64,000 bases of DNA. Source: Streptomyces flavochromogenes. Its GTDB lineage: Bacteria > Actinomycetota > Actinomycetes > Streptomycetales > Streptomycetaceae. Positions within the stretch are counted from its first letter, which is position 1. The number at the start of each line of letters is the position of its first letter. Of this stretch, positions 26,709 through 36,503 are shown in pieces. Where the stretch lies: the NCBI RefSeq assembly GCF_000717595.1, contig NZ_JNZO01000035.1, forward strand, positions 12,773-76,772, given 5' to 3'. The notes beneath the pieces are model-generated. The model searched no databases, was not told the DNA's origin, and saw nothing but the letters and a program-made list of their open reading frames with translations. The translations under genes and the position numbers were made by a program.

Positions 26709-27461
26709 TCAGATCTCGTAGACCGCGCCCGGTCGCGCCAGCTCCGACGGGCCCGAGTACACCTGACGGGCGTCCGCCAGGTTCTGCTCGCCGTCCGTCC
26801 ACGGCGGGATGTGGGTGAGGACGAGCCGGCCCACCGAGGAGCGGGTCGCCTCGGCGCCCGCCTCGCGGCCGTTGAGGTGGAGGGCCGGGATGTCCTCCTT
26901 GCCGTGGGTGAAGGAGGCCTCGCAGAGGAAGAGGTCGCTGCCCTCGGCGAGCTTGTGCAGCGACTCGCAGACCCCGGTGTCCCCGGAGTACGTCAGCGAG
27001 CGGCCGTCGTGCTCGACCCGGATGCCGTACGCCTCGACCGGATGGCACACCTTCTCCGTACGGACGGAGAACGGGCCGATCTCGAAGGCGCCCGACTTCA
27101 GGGTGCGGAAGTCGAAGACCTCGCTCATCGAGGTGGGCGAGGGCGTGTCCGCGTACGCCGTGGTCAGGCGCTGCTCGGCGCCCTCCGGGGCGTAGACGGG
27201 GATCGCGTCGCAGCGTCCGCCCTCGTGCCGGTAGTAGCGGGCGACGAAGTACCCGCACATGTCGATGCAGTGGTCCGCGTGCAGATGACTGAGGAAGATC
27301 GCGTCGAGGTCGTACAGACCGATGTGTCGCTGCAGCTCGCCCAGGGCGCCGTTGCCCATGTCGAGGAGCAGCCGGAAGCCGTCGGCCTCGACGAGGTAGC
27401 TCGAACAGGCCGAATCCGCGGACGGGAACGACCCGGAGCAGCCGACGACGGTGAGCTTCAT
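26709..27461 (-). CDS. MBL-fold metallohydrolase
   Basis: 250 aa. The metal site is SHLHADHCID (HxHxDH) with further ligands in YSGDTG and LTHIPP. The RNase Z/phosphodiesterase-like branch is suggested by VVGCSGSFPSADSACSSYL at the N-terminus. It probably cleaves a phosphodiester; the substrate is unknown. It is transcribed away from the MazF-like gene. Confidence 0.9.
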   Translation of the reverse strand: MKLTVVGCSGSFPSADSACSSYLVEADGFRLLLDMGNGALGELQRHIGLYDLDAIFLSHLHADHCIDMCGYFVARYYRHEGGRCDAIPVYAPEGAEQRLTTAYADTPSPTSMSEVFDFRTLKSGAFEIGPFSVRTEKVCHPVEAYGIRVEHDGRSLTYSGDTGVCESLHKLAEGSDLFLCEASFTHGKEDIPALHLNGREAGAEATRSSVGRLVLTHIPPWTDGEQNLADARQVYSGPSELARPGAVYEI

Positions 27462-27664
27462 GGAGCGTGAACCTCCGTGGACGGATACGGAAAGCGCGCT
27501 GAGGAAGGGGGAGGCTGTGCGGTCTGTCGAGCGTAAGGCGCTCCAGGGCCTGTCGCTCCTTTGCGGTGGCCCGTTGTGGGCGAACTCACGGGCTCTGTCA
27601 CCGGTTCGGATGGATGGCGGGCCGCGTCGGCGACGTGAGCCGCGCACCGGTACCGTCTTGAGGT

Positions 27665-28171
27665 ATGGACACGTCGTGGTGGCCCGCGCTGGTCGCGGTC
27701 GTGGTGATCGCACTGGTGGTGGCGCTCGCCGACGGGTGGCGGCGGTCGTCGCGCCGCCCGTCGGGACGTCCGTCGGGGCGCCCGTCGGGACGGACCCGCC
27801 CGCCGGCCGGGCCGACGCGGCCGGCCGGTCGGCCCGCCGGACCGCGGAAGGCTCCGTCGCGGTTGCCGCGGGCCGCGGAGATCTGGTGGGCGGACGTGCC
27901 CTTCGAGGACGGGCCCGGGTCGAAGGACCGGCCCTGTCTCGTGCTGTCGGTACGGGGGGACAGCGCGCTCGTCGCCAAGATCACCAGCAAGTACCACGAC
28001 GAGCGGCCGGGTGTGATCGCACTGCCGCCGGGTGCGGTGGGGGATGCGCAGGGGCGGCCGAGCTTCCTGGAGACGGATGAACTGCGGGAGGTTCCGGTCT
28101 CGGAATTCCGGCGGAAAGCGGGGACGGCGGACCCGGTCCTGTGGGACCAGGTCCGCCATCTGGCGCGTTAG
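27665..28171 (+). CDS. PemK/MazF-like protein with N-terminal membrane anchor
   Basis: 168 aa. A membrane helix (WWPALVAVVVIALVVALAD) is followed by an Arg/Pro-rich linker with repeats of GRPS, then a PemK/MazF-like domain beginning AAEIWWADVPFEDG and containing KDRPCLVLS. No antitoxin gene is adjacent. Membrane anchoring is atypical for a MazF toxin, so it may be a conserved actinobacterial housekeeping relative. Convergent with cysM. Confidence 0.8.
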   Translation: MDTSWWPALVAVVVIALVVALADGWRRSSRRPSGRPSGRPSGRTRPPAGPTRPAGRPAGPRKAPSRLPRAAEIWWADVPFEDGPGSKDRPCLVLSVRGDSALVAKITSKYHDERPGVIALPPGAVGDAQGRPSFLETDELREVPVSEFRRKAGTADPVLWDQVRHLAR

Positions 28172-28330
28172 CGTCGCGCGGGCCTTCGGGGCGCGGGGCC
28201 CCCTGATGCTGGGCCCGCTGGTGCGGGTTCAGGCGACGGCGCCCGCGTGCGGCCGAGTGCGCCGTTCCGTTGTGCCCGCCCGATCCGCCCTGGCTGATGG
28301 CCCGCAGCCGGAGGGCGGGATGGCGAAGGC

Positions 28331-29774
<1,444 letters not shown>

Positions 29775-29818
29775 GGGCTCATCGTATCGATTCCCGGTCC
29801 GGGTTTCGGAATGTGATC

Positions 29819-30604
29819 TCACATGGTGGATGATTCCTGACCGCCTGCCGGACTGTGCTGGAAGAGGACGGTGGGACTCCCCGTCCTCGGATGCGGGATG
29901 ACCTCGGCATCCACCCCGTAGACCGCCTCCATGAGGGCGGGGGTGAGGACCTCGGCGGGTGTGCCGCCGGTGACGAGCCTTCCGCGCTCCAGGACGTAGA
30001 TCCGGTCGCAGTACGCCCCCGCGAGGTTGAGGTCGTGCAGCGCGAGCAGGTTGGTGGTGCCCAGGGTACGGACGAGGGCCAGGACGTCGAGCTGGTGGCG
30101 GATGTCCAGGTGGTTGGTGGGTTCGTCGAGGACGAGGAGGGCCGGGTCCTGGACGAGGGCCCGGGCGACCAGGGCGCGTTGGCGCTCGCCGCCGGAGAGG
30201 GTGGGATACGGACGGTCGACGAGGTCGGCGAGACCGACGCGGGCGAGGGCGTCCTCGGCGCGCTCCCGGTCGGCGCCGGTGTCGCCCTCCCAGAACCGTT
30301 TGTGCGGGGAGCGGCCGAGGGCGACGAGTTCGCCGACGGTGAGTTCGAAATCGAGGGCGCTGTCCTGCGGGACGGTGGCGACGCGGCGGGCGCGGGCCTT
30401 GGGGCCGAGGGCGTGGAGGTCGTCGCCGTCGAGGAGGGCGCGGCCCGCCGTGGGGGTGAGGGTGCCGTAGACGCAGCGCAGAAGGGTGGTCTTGCCGCTG
30501 CCGTTGGGTCCGATGAGGCCGACGGTCTCGCCCGGGCGGACGGTCAGGTCGACGGAGCGGAGCCGGTTCTCGTACGAGAGGCCGTGCAGGCGCAGTTCGG
30601 TCAC
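29819..30604 (-). CDS. ABC transporter ATP-binding protein, cobalamin-type (BtuD-like)
   Basis: 261 aa. Walker A GPNGSGKTT, signature LSGGERQRALVARALVQ, Walker B LLVLDEPTNHLD, then LHDLNLAGAYCD. It is of the FepC/BtuD group. GTG 30604 overlaps the permease stop (GTGA), so the subunits are coupled. The cobalamin riboswitch ahead of the operon points to vitamin B12 or a corrinoid precursor as cargo. Confidence 0.9.
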   Translation of the reverse strand: MTELRLHGLSYENRLRSVDLTVRPGETVGLIGPNGSGKTTLLRCVYGTLTPTAGRALLDGDDLHALGPKARARRVATVPQDSALDFELTVGELVALGRSPHKRFWEGDTGADRERAEDALARVGLADLVDRPYPTLSGGERQRALVARALVQDPALLVLDEPTNHLDIRHQLDVLALVRTLGTTNLLALHDLNLAGAYCDRIYVLERGRLVTGGTPAEVLTPALMEAVYGVDAEVIPHPRTGSPTVLFQHSPAGGQESSTM

Positions 30605-32038
30605 AGCTGTGCTCCTTCCGGACGGCGGCGCATCAGCCAGAGGAAGAACGGGCCGCCGGTGAGGGCGGTGAGGATGCCGACGGGGACGTCCTGGGGCGCG
30701 GCGACGGTCCGGGCGCCGAGGTCGGCGAGGACCAGGGCGAGCGCTCCGCCGAGCGCGGCGACCGGGAGGAGCCTGCGGTGCGGGGCGCCGACGGCGAGGC
30801 GGGCGGCGTGCGGGGCCATCAGGCCGACGAAGCCGACGGCTCCGCTGGCGGCGACCATGACGGCGGTGACGAGGGAGGCGAGGACGAAGACGGCGGCGCG
30901 GAACCGGGCGGTGTCCAGGCCGAGGACGGTGGCGCCCTCCTCGCCGACGAGGAGCAGGTCGAGCGGGCGGGCGAGGGTGAGGAGGGCGCCGACGCCGACG
31001 GCGAGGACGGCGGCGGGCAGGACCAGGGTGTCCCAGCGGGCGCTGCCGAGGCCGCCGAGGGACCAGTACATGGCCTCCTGGAACTGCTCGGGTCGTCCGG
31101 CGACGACCAGGAGCAGGGTGGCCAGGGCGGACAGGATGTAGGAGACGGCGACTCCGGCGAGGACGAGCCGGGTGCTGGTCAGGGTGCCGCCGCGGCGCGC
31201 GAGCCCGTAGACGAGGACGAGGGAGAGCAGGGCGCCCGCGAAGGCACCGGCGGGCAGGGCGAGCGTGGTGGTCACGCCTCCGACGAGGCCCACTCCCCCG
31301 CCGGCGACCAGGACGAGGACGGCTCCGGCGGAGGCGCCGGAGGAGATCCCGAGGAGGAAGGGGTCGGCGAGCCGGTTGCGGACGAGGGCCTGGAGGACGG
31401 CGCCGACGACGGCGAGCCCGGCGCCTACGACCGCGCCCAGCAGGACCCGGGGAAGCCGTACGTCGAGGACGATCGTGCGGTACGGGGAGGGGTCGGCGGC
31501 GCGGCCGGTGAGGGCGTCGAGGACCTGGCCGGGCGGGATGCGGACGGAGCCGAGGGCGAGCGAGGCGGTGGCGGCCGCGGCCAGGGCGAGGAGAAGCCCG
31601 GCGACGACGACCGCGTACCTCAGGGGCCCGCCACCGGCCCGCGCCTGCGCGCCACCCGCCCGCGCGGGCCGGCCGCCCGGCAGGGCGGTCGGACCCGGCA
31701 GGGCGGTCGAGCCTGGCAGGGCGGTCGGACCCGACGGGTCGGTCGGACCCGGCAGGGCGGTCGGGCCCAGCAGGGCGGTCGGACCCGACGGGTCGGTCGG
31801 ACCCGGCAGGGCGGTCGAGCCCGGCAGGGCGGTCGGACCCTACGGGTCGGTCGGACCCGGCAGGGCGGTCGGACCCGGCAGGGCGGTCGAGCCCGGCAGG
31901 GCGGTCGGGCCCCGAGGCCGGGGTGGTCGGTGTTTCCGGGCGCGGTGGGGCGGGCGGCTTTTCCGGGACGGCCGGGGCGGTGGCGGGAGGGCCGGGGGGC
32001 TCTTCCGGTGCGCCCGCCGTGCGGGTGCCCGCGGTCAT
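30601..32038 (-). CDS. FecCD/BtuC-like permease, apparent frameshift near 31655
   Basis: The permease body (from YAVVVAGLLLALAAA at about 31615 down to 30601) has the eight to ten helices and LGISSGASAGA and GAVGFVGLMAPH motifs of this family. In its frame there is no ATG or GTG until an internal GTG at 31293, and a TAG at 31840. The natural start is ATG 32038, 4 bp from the binding-protein stop region, but that frame leaves the permease after RPARAGG. One extra G in the run at 31655-31657 explains the mismatch. The N-terminal extension encodes DRPAGS repeats. Either a sequencing error or a real frameshift. Confidence 0.75.
31683..31918. repeat. 18-bp tandem repeat, about 13 copies
   Basis: The unit CGGTCGGACCCGGCAGGG repeats with minor variants (CGAGCC, GACGGGT) through 236 bp. 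In the permease start frame it encodes about thirteen (DRPAGS/DRPVGS) hexapeptides. Because 18 is a multiple of three, copy number does not alter frame. Confidence 0.92.
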
Positions 32039-33024
32039 CGGGCCGGGTGGAGCTGGGCCGCCAGCTTGTCGACGGCCGCGGGGACGCGGACGCCGAGGAC
32101 CGTGTCGGAGAGCGGCATGACGGCGAACCGGCGGTTCTTGATCGCGGGGACGTCCTTGAGCGCCGGGTCGTCGAGGAGCCGCTTCTTCTTCTGTTCGACG
32201 GTCGTGGAGCCGTAGTCGTAGATGACGACGACCTCGGGCCTGCGGGCGACGACCTGTTCCCAGGTGGCGTCGCCGAAGGCCTTGTCGAGGTCGGCGAAGA
32301 CGTTCCGTCCGCCGGCGCGGGTGATGAGCTCGTTGCCGATGCCCTTGCCGCCGGCGGTGAAGGCGGTCTTGTCGCCGCTGTCGTAGACGAAGACGGAGAC
32401 GGGTGCGGTGCCCTTGAGGCGCTTCTCGGTGGCGGCGACGGTGGTCCGCGCCTCCCGGACCCACTTCTCGGCCCGGTCGGGGACGCCGAACGTGCGGCCG
32501 ACCTCGTCCACTTCGCGGTAGAGGTCGTCGACGGAGGGCGAACCGGACGGGCAGTACTCGGTGTTGAGCCGGGTGTCGATGCCCGCGCGCTTCAGGTCGT
32601 CGCGGCTCCGGCCGTCCTTGCTCGCGAAGGCGGAGGAGTAGCCGCCGTACACGAAGTCGGGTCCGGCGGCGAGCAGGGCCTCCTTGGAGGGGTACTCCTT
32701 CGCGAGGACGGGGACGGAGTCGTACGCCTTCTTGTAGGCGGGGAGGATCGCGTCGTCGAGGTAGGCCGTGCCGACGAGCGACTTCTCCAGGCCGAGGGCG
32801 AGCATGACCTCGGTGACGTGCTGGTTCATGGTGACCGCGCGCTTCGGCGGGGCCTTGAAGGTCGTCTTCACACCGCAGTTGGAGACGGTGTACGGGAATC
32901 CCGGGGCGGCCTCGGCGGCGGGGGTCTCCCCCGCGGGGGCCGAGCAGGCGGCGAGCAGCGGGAGCAGGGCGGCGGCGGACAGCAGGGGCGTCAGGGGCAG
33001 CCGGGTGCGACGGGTCCAGGACAT
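32035..33024 (-). CDS. ABC transporter substrate-binding lipoprotein (BtuF-like)
   Basis: 329 aa. Lipoprotein signal ending LLPLLAACSAP. NCGVKTTFKAPPKRAVTM and TEVMLALGLEKSLVGTAYLD are typical of the corrinoid/siderophore binding protein family. Upstream GTG/ATG starts lie in the riboswitch and are rejected; ATG 33024 follows GGAGG. It is the first gene after the cobalamin riboswitch, so cobalamin or a corrinoid is the likely ligand. Confidence 0.9.
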   Translation of the reverse strand: MSWTRRTRLPLTPLLSAAALLPLLAACSAPAGETPAAEAAPGFPYTVSNCGVKTTFKAPPKRAVTMNQHVTEVMLALGLEKSLVGTAYLDDAILPAYKKAYDSVPVLAKEYPSKEALLAAGPDFVYGGYSSAFASKDGRSRDDLKRAGIDTRLNTEYCPSGSPSVDDLYREVDEVGRTFGVPDRAEKWVREARTTVAATEKRLKGTAPVSVFVYDSGDKTAFTAGGKGIGNELITRAGGRNVFADLDKAFGDATWEQVVARRPEVVVIYDYGSTTVEQKKKRLLDDPALKDVPAIKNRRFAVMPLSDTVLGVRVPAAVDKLAAQLHPAR

Positions 33025-33076
33025 GACGGAACGTGCCTCCTCCGGGGATTTCCACGTCCCCGATCGGTGGTGAGAA

Positions 33077-33172
33077 GGCGGCAGGTCAGTTCCTGGCTTC
33101 CGTCTCCCGCAGGAGGCGGTCACAGTGGCGGGACCGTGCCGGATTCGCACCGGCTTCCTGGGTCCTGCCGCC
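33077..33172 (-). promoter_or_regulatory. Cobalamin riboswitch
   Basis: On the minus strand the P1 strands GCGGCAGG/CCTGCCGC close the element. Inside are GCCGGTGCGAATCCGGC, GGTCCCGCCACTGTGA and the B12 box AGCCAGGAACTGACCTGCC, the diagnostic conserved strings. It ends about 50 nt before the binding-protein ATG and would repress the uptake operon when B12 is abundant. Confidence 0.92.
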
Positions 33173-33192
33173 CGTAGGTCCCGGCCAGTGTC

Positions 33193-33621
33193 TCAGGCGT
33201 CGTACTCCTCGACGACCTTGACCTCTTCCTCGGTCACGACGCCGTCGACGATGGTGAAGGAGCGGAACTGGAAGGGGCCGGCGCCGTCGCTGTCCGCGGT
33301 GGAGACGAGGACGTAGTGGGCCTGGGGCTCGTTGGCGTACGAGATGTCCGTGCGGGACGGGTAGGCCTCGGTCGCGGTGTGCGAGTGGTAGACGATGACG
33401 GGCTCCTCGTCCCGGTCGTCCATCTCGCGGTAGAGCTTGAGCAGGTCCGCGGAGTCGAACTCGTAGAAGGTGGGCGAGCGGGCGGCGTTGAGCATCGGGA
33501 TGAACCGCTCGGGGCGGCCGGTGCCGACCGGGCCCGCGACCACGCCGCATGCCTCGTCGGGGTGGTCCGCGCGCGAGTGTTTCACGATCTGGTCGTACAG
33601 GGCCCGGGTGATGGTCAGCAT
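33193..33621 (-). CDS. mec: CysO-cysteine peptidase Mec (JAMM/MPN+ metalloprotease)
   Basis: 142 aa. The JAMM zinc site is complete: E23 in PDEACG, then HSHTATEAYPSRTD with H79, H81, S89 and D92. In Mycobacterium Mec releases cysteine from CysO. The related QbsD also trims the carrier tail. Here it lies upstream of, and separated by a B12 uptake operon from, cysO-cysM. Family membership is firm; the pathway role follows from the presence of cysO and cysM. Confidence 0.93.
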   Translation of the reverse strand: MLTITRALYDQIVKHSRADHPDEACGVVAGPVGTGRPERFIPMLNAARSPTFYEFDSADLLKLYREMDDRDEEPVIVYHSHTATEAYPSRTDISYANEPQAHYVLVSTADSDGAGPFQFRSFTIVDGVVTEEEVKVVEEYDA

Positions 33622-33638
33622 GCCGACAGGATAAGCCG

Positions 33639-33679
33639 ACGGGCCGTTCCGTACCGGGGAGTGGTACGGAACGGCCCGT
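33639..33679 (-). terminator. Terminator after amino acid permease
   Basis: A perfect 17-bp inverted repeat (ACGGGCCGTTCCGTACC and complement) with a 7-nt loop, between the permease stop and the mec start. Confidence 0.88.
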
Positions 33680-33744
33680 ATGCCGAGACGGTCGAGGTCA
33701 GAGCCGTTTGGGGACGGCCCGGGGCGACCGCCCGTGGGGTCCGG

Positions 33745-35172
33745 TCAGGACCGCTTGGCGAAGGCGGCGCCCTCGGGGTTGCGGGACTTCAGGACCAGGT
33801 AGGAGACGCCGAGGATGAGACCCCAGACCGGGGCGGCGTACAGCGAGACCCGGGCGCCCTCGTCGATGCCCATCATCACGATGACCATGCCGATGAAGAG
33901 GAGCGCGAACCAGCTGGTGTACGGGGCTCCCGGGGCCTTGAAGGTGGACTCGGGGAGCTCGCCGCGGTTGGCCTTGGCGCGGTAGCGGATCTGGCAGACC
34001 AGGATCATGATCCAGGCCCACATGCCGGAGATGGTGGCGAAGGAGACGACGTACTCGAAGGCCTTGCCGGGGGCGACGTAGTTGATCCAGACGCCGACCA
34101 GCATCAGCGAGGCCGAGAAGGTCAGGCCGAGCAGCGGGGTGCCGCTCTTGGTGAGCTTGGTGAAGACCTTCGGGCCCTGGCCGTTGAGCGCGAGGTCGCG
34201 CAGCATGCGGCCGGTGGAGTACATGCCCGAGTTGCAGGAGGACAGGGCCGCGGTCAGCACCACGAAGTTGACGATGGCGGCGCCGACGCCGAGGCCCATC
34301 TTCTCGAAGGCGGCGACGAACGGGGAGACGCCGGGCTGGAACTCGGTCCACGGGACGACCGACAGGATCATGATGAGCGCGCCGACGTAGAAGACGGCGA
34401 TGCGCCACGGCACGGTGTTGATGGCCTTGGGCAGGACGGTCTTCGGGTCCTTGGACTCACCGGCGGTGACGCCGACGAGCTCGACCGCGAGGAACGCGAA
34501 CATGACGATCTGCAGGGTCATCAGCGTGTTGCCGATGCCGGTGGGGAAGAAGCCGCCCTGGTCCCACAGGTGGGTGACGGAGGCGGTGTCGCCGGCGTCG
34601 GAGAAGCCGATGGTGAGGATGCCGGCGCAGATCAGGATCATGCCGATGATGGCGGTGACCTTGACCATGGAGAACCAGAACTCCAGCTCACCGAAGAGCT
34701 TCACGGAGATCAGGTTGGCGCCGTAGAGGATCACGGTGAAGACCAGTGCGGAGATCCACTGCGGGATGTCCCACCAGTACGTCATATAGGTGGCCGCGGC
34801 GGTGACTTCGGTGATGCCGGTGACGACCCAGAAGAGCCAGTACGTCCAGCCGGTCACGAAGCCCCAGAACGGGCCGACGAACTCCCGTGCGTACTCCGCG
34901 AAGGAGCCGGACACGGGGCGGTACATGAGGAGCTCGCCGAGGGCGCGCATGATGAAGAAGATGACCAGGCCCGCGATGGCGTACGCGAGGATCAGGCTGG
35001 GTCCCGCCTTGGCGATGGCCTTGCCGGCGCCGAGGAAGAGGCCGGTGCCGATGGCCCCGCCGATCGCGATCATCTGGATCTGCCGGGCGCCGAGGCCACG
35101 CTGGTAGCCCTCGCCGCCGTCCACGGCCCCGTCGGTGCCGTCGTGCTGCTTGTCGACCTGCACAGAGGTCAT
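33745..35172 (-). CDS. Amino acid permease (AAT family)
   Basis: 475 aa with twelve membrane helices. GARQIQMIAIGGAIGTGLFL opens the first helix and is the AAT (GabP/AnsP/CycA) signature; GELLMYRPVSGSFAEYAREF follows. It is a proton-coupled amino acid importer; the substrate cannot be decided from sequence alone. ATG 35172 is chosen over two nearby upstream Thr-preceded frames. It is monocistronic. Confidence 0.92.
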   Translation of the reverse strand: MTSVQVDKQHDGTDGAVDGGEGYQRGLGARQIQMIAIGGAIGTGLFLGAGKAIAKAGPSLILAYAIAGLVIFFIMRALGELLMYRPVSGSFAEYAREFVGPFWGFVTGWTYWLFWVVTGITEVTAAATYMTYWWDIPQWISALVFTVILYGANLISVKLFGELEFWFSMVKVTAIIGMILICAGILTIGFSDAGDTASVTHLWDQGGFFPTGIGNTLMTLQIVMFAFLAVELVGVTAGESKDPKTVLPKAINTVPWRIAVFYVGALIMILSVVPWTEFQPGVSPFVAAFEKMGLGVGAAIVNFVVLTAALSSCNSGMYSTGRMLRDLALNGQGPKVFTKLTKSGTPLLGLTFSASLMLVGVWINYVAPGKAFEYVVSFATISGMWAWIMILVCQIRYRAKANRGELPESTFKAPGAPYTSWFALLFIGMVIVMMGIDEGARVSLYAAPVWGLILGVSYLVLKSRNPEGAAFAKRS

Positions 35173-35505
35173 GGTGGTGCGCCTTTCTCCATGCTGATCC
35201 GCGCGACTGCGAGTGCGTCTGCCGCGGATCAGATCCTGATCCCCCCGGATGTGGATGGAGTGCCACCGGCGGTCAGCCGGTCCAAGCGCCCTCGGGAACA
35301 GGGGTGGCGTCCCCGAGCGGTCGTGAAGATTTATCACGGGGCGGGCCGTGATCGAGGGAGTTGGATGTGGCGCACGCCACAGAAAACGGCGGGCGAAGGA
35401 GACTCAAGACGGCAAAGCGGACGCTCTGATAACGCATTCGTTATCCGGATTTGAGCGTCCGCTGAGCGAACACCCCGTTACCGAGGGGTGCCCGGAGGGG
35501 TGGCG
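35173..35505. other. Intergenic region upstream of the amino acid permease
   Basis: 333 bp without a gene. It holds a nested stem-loop (35416-35463), and close to the permease a 7-bp inverted repeat ATCACGG/CCGTGAT at 35333-35352 that could be a regulator site. Otherwise featureless. Confidence 0.5.
35416..35463 (-). terminator. Nested stem-loop after DUF2017
   Basis: Outer arms AGCGGACGCTC/GAGCGTCCGCT enclose an inner hairpin GATAACG/CGTTATC. It starts 43 bp after the DUF2017 stop, so a terminator for clpS-DUF2017 is the simplest reading. Confidence 0.65.
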
Positions 35506-36087
35506 TCAGTACATCAGGGTCTCGACGAGGGACTCCTGGAGCGCCCCCAGCCAGAGGTATGCCATCACCATCGGCTTGCGCGGGTCGGAGTCCGGCAGCC
35601 GGTACAGCTGCTCGCCCTCGTCGTCGGTGACCTCCAGGCGGGTGCCGATGGTCAGCCGGAGGTCGTTGAGGGCGCCGAGCCAGGCACGGGACTCGTCCGG
35701 GGTCAGCTTCAGGACGGCGCCGCCCTCGCCCGCCGCGTCGGCGGAGAGCGCGTCGAGGGCGCGGACGACGCCGAGGGCGTCCTCGCGCTTGCGGGCCCGC
35801 AGGTCGTTCTCGGTGAAGCGGCGGAAGTCGGAGGCGGCCGCCCGCAGCTCCTCGCTGTCGTCCCCGTACGCGTCGGGGAAGAGGCGCTTGAGGGCGGGGT
35901 CGGACGGCGGCTTGCTGGGGCCCTCGGCAAAGAGCGCGGCCAGCGGGTCGGCGTCCTTGGCGGGCTCGTCGCCCGGCCCGATCAGCTCCATGAGCTGGAC
36001 GGCGAGGGAGCGGAGGATGGAGATCTCGACGTCGTCGAGGGCGACGGCCGCTCCGCCGCCGGGCAGGGTCTCGAAGCGCCCGGCCAT
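35506..36087 (-). CDS. DUF2017 domain protein
   Basis: 193 aa. [21 protein letters not shown] begins most DUF2017 proteins, and ESRAWLGALNDLRLTIGTRL is in the conserved core. Its ATG overlaps the clpS stop (TGATG), so the two are coupled. The repeated clpS linkage hints at a role in regulated proteolysis, but this is not established. Confidence 0.9.
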   Translation of the reverse strand: MAGRFETLPGGGAAVALDDVEISILRSLAVQLMELIGPGDEPAKDADPLAALFAEGPSKPPSDPALKRLFPDAYGDDSEELRAAASDFRRFTENDLRARKREDALGVVRALDALSADAAGEGGAVLKLTPDESRAWLGALNDLRLTIGTRLEVTDDEGEQLYRLPDSDPRKPMVMAYLWLGALQESLVETLMY

Positions 36088-36392
36088 CAGCCGCGGTCCT
36101 GGGTGAGGGTCGCCCAGAGGCCGTAGCCGTGCATCGCCTGCACGTCGCGTTCCATCTCCTCGCGGGTGCCGCTGGAGACCACCGCGCGGCCCTTGTGGTG
36201 CACGTCGAGCATCAGCTTGTGCGCCTTGTCCTTGGAGTAGCCGAAGTACGCCTGGAAGACGTAGGTCACGTAGCTCATCAGGTTGACCGGGTCGTTGTGC
36301 ACGAGGGTCACCCAGGGCACGTCGGGTTCGACGACCGCGGAGACCTCCTCGGCCGATTCCGTACGTTCGATCTCAATAGGCGCGACGCTCAC
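36087..36392 (-). CDS. clpS: ATP-dependent Clp protease adaptor ClpS
   Basis: 101 aa. It delivers N-degron substrates to ClpAP/Clp[22 protein letters not shown] contains the N-end-binding residues, and VHHKGRAVV and [10 protein letters not shown] complete the fold. The length is usual. It forms an operon with DUF2017. Confidence 0.97.
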   Translation of the reverse strand: MSVAPIEIERTESAEEVSAVVEPDVPWVTLVHNDPVNLMSYVTYVFQAYFGYSKDKAHKLMLDVHHKGRAVVSSGTREEMERDVQAMHGYGLWATLTQDRG

Positions 36393-36466
36393 TCACCCCA
36401 TGCTGCCACCCCGGAGGGCCCGTCGCACAAACGGGTCACCCGCCCGTCACCCGCTCGCCCCACTAT

Positions 36467-36481
36467 TCGTCACTCTGACGA
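36467..36481. promoter_or_regulatory. Putative operator upstream of pncB
   Basis: TCGTCA-CTC-TGACGA is an inverted repeat 22 bp before the pncB start, overlapping the likely promoter (possible -10 TAGCAT at 36491). Its position suggests a repressor site for NAD metabolism, such as NrtR-like control, but the regulator is not identified. Confidence 0.45.
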
Positions 36482-36503
36482 TTTCTGCGCTAGCATCGCC
36501 GAC

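Noticed and set aside
27665..28171. Complete MazEF toxin-antitoxin locus
   Set aside because: No antitoxin gene next to it; membrane anchor is atypical.
31683..31918. CRISPR-like array
   Set aside because: Units are contiguous 18-bp repeats with no spacers; an in-frame coding minisatellite explains it.
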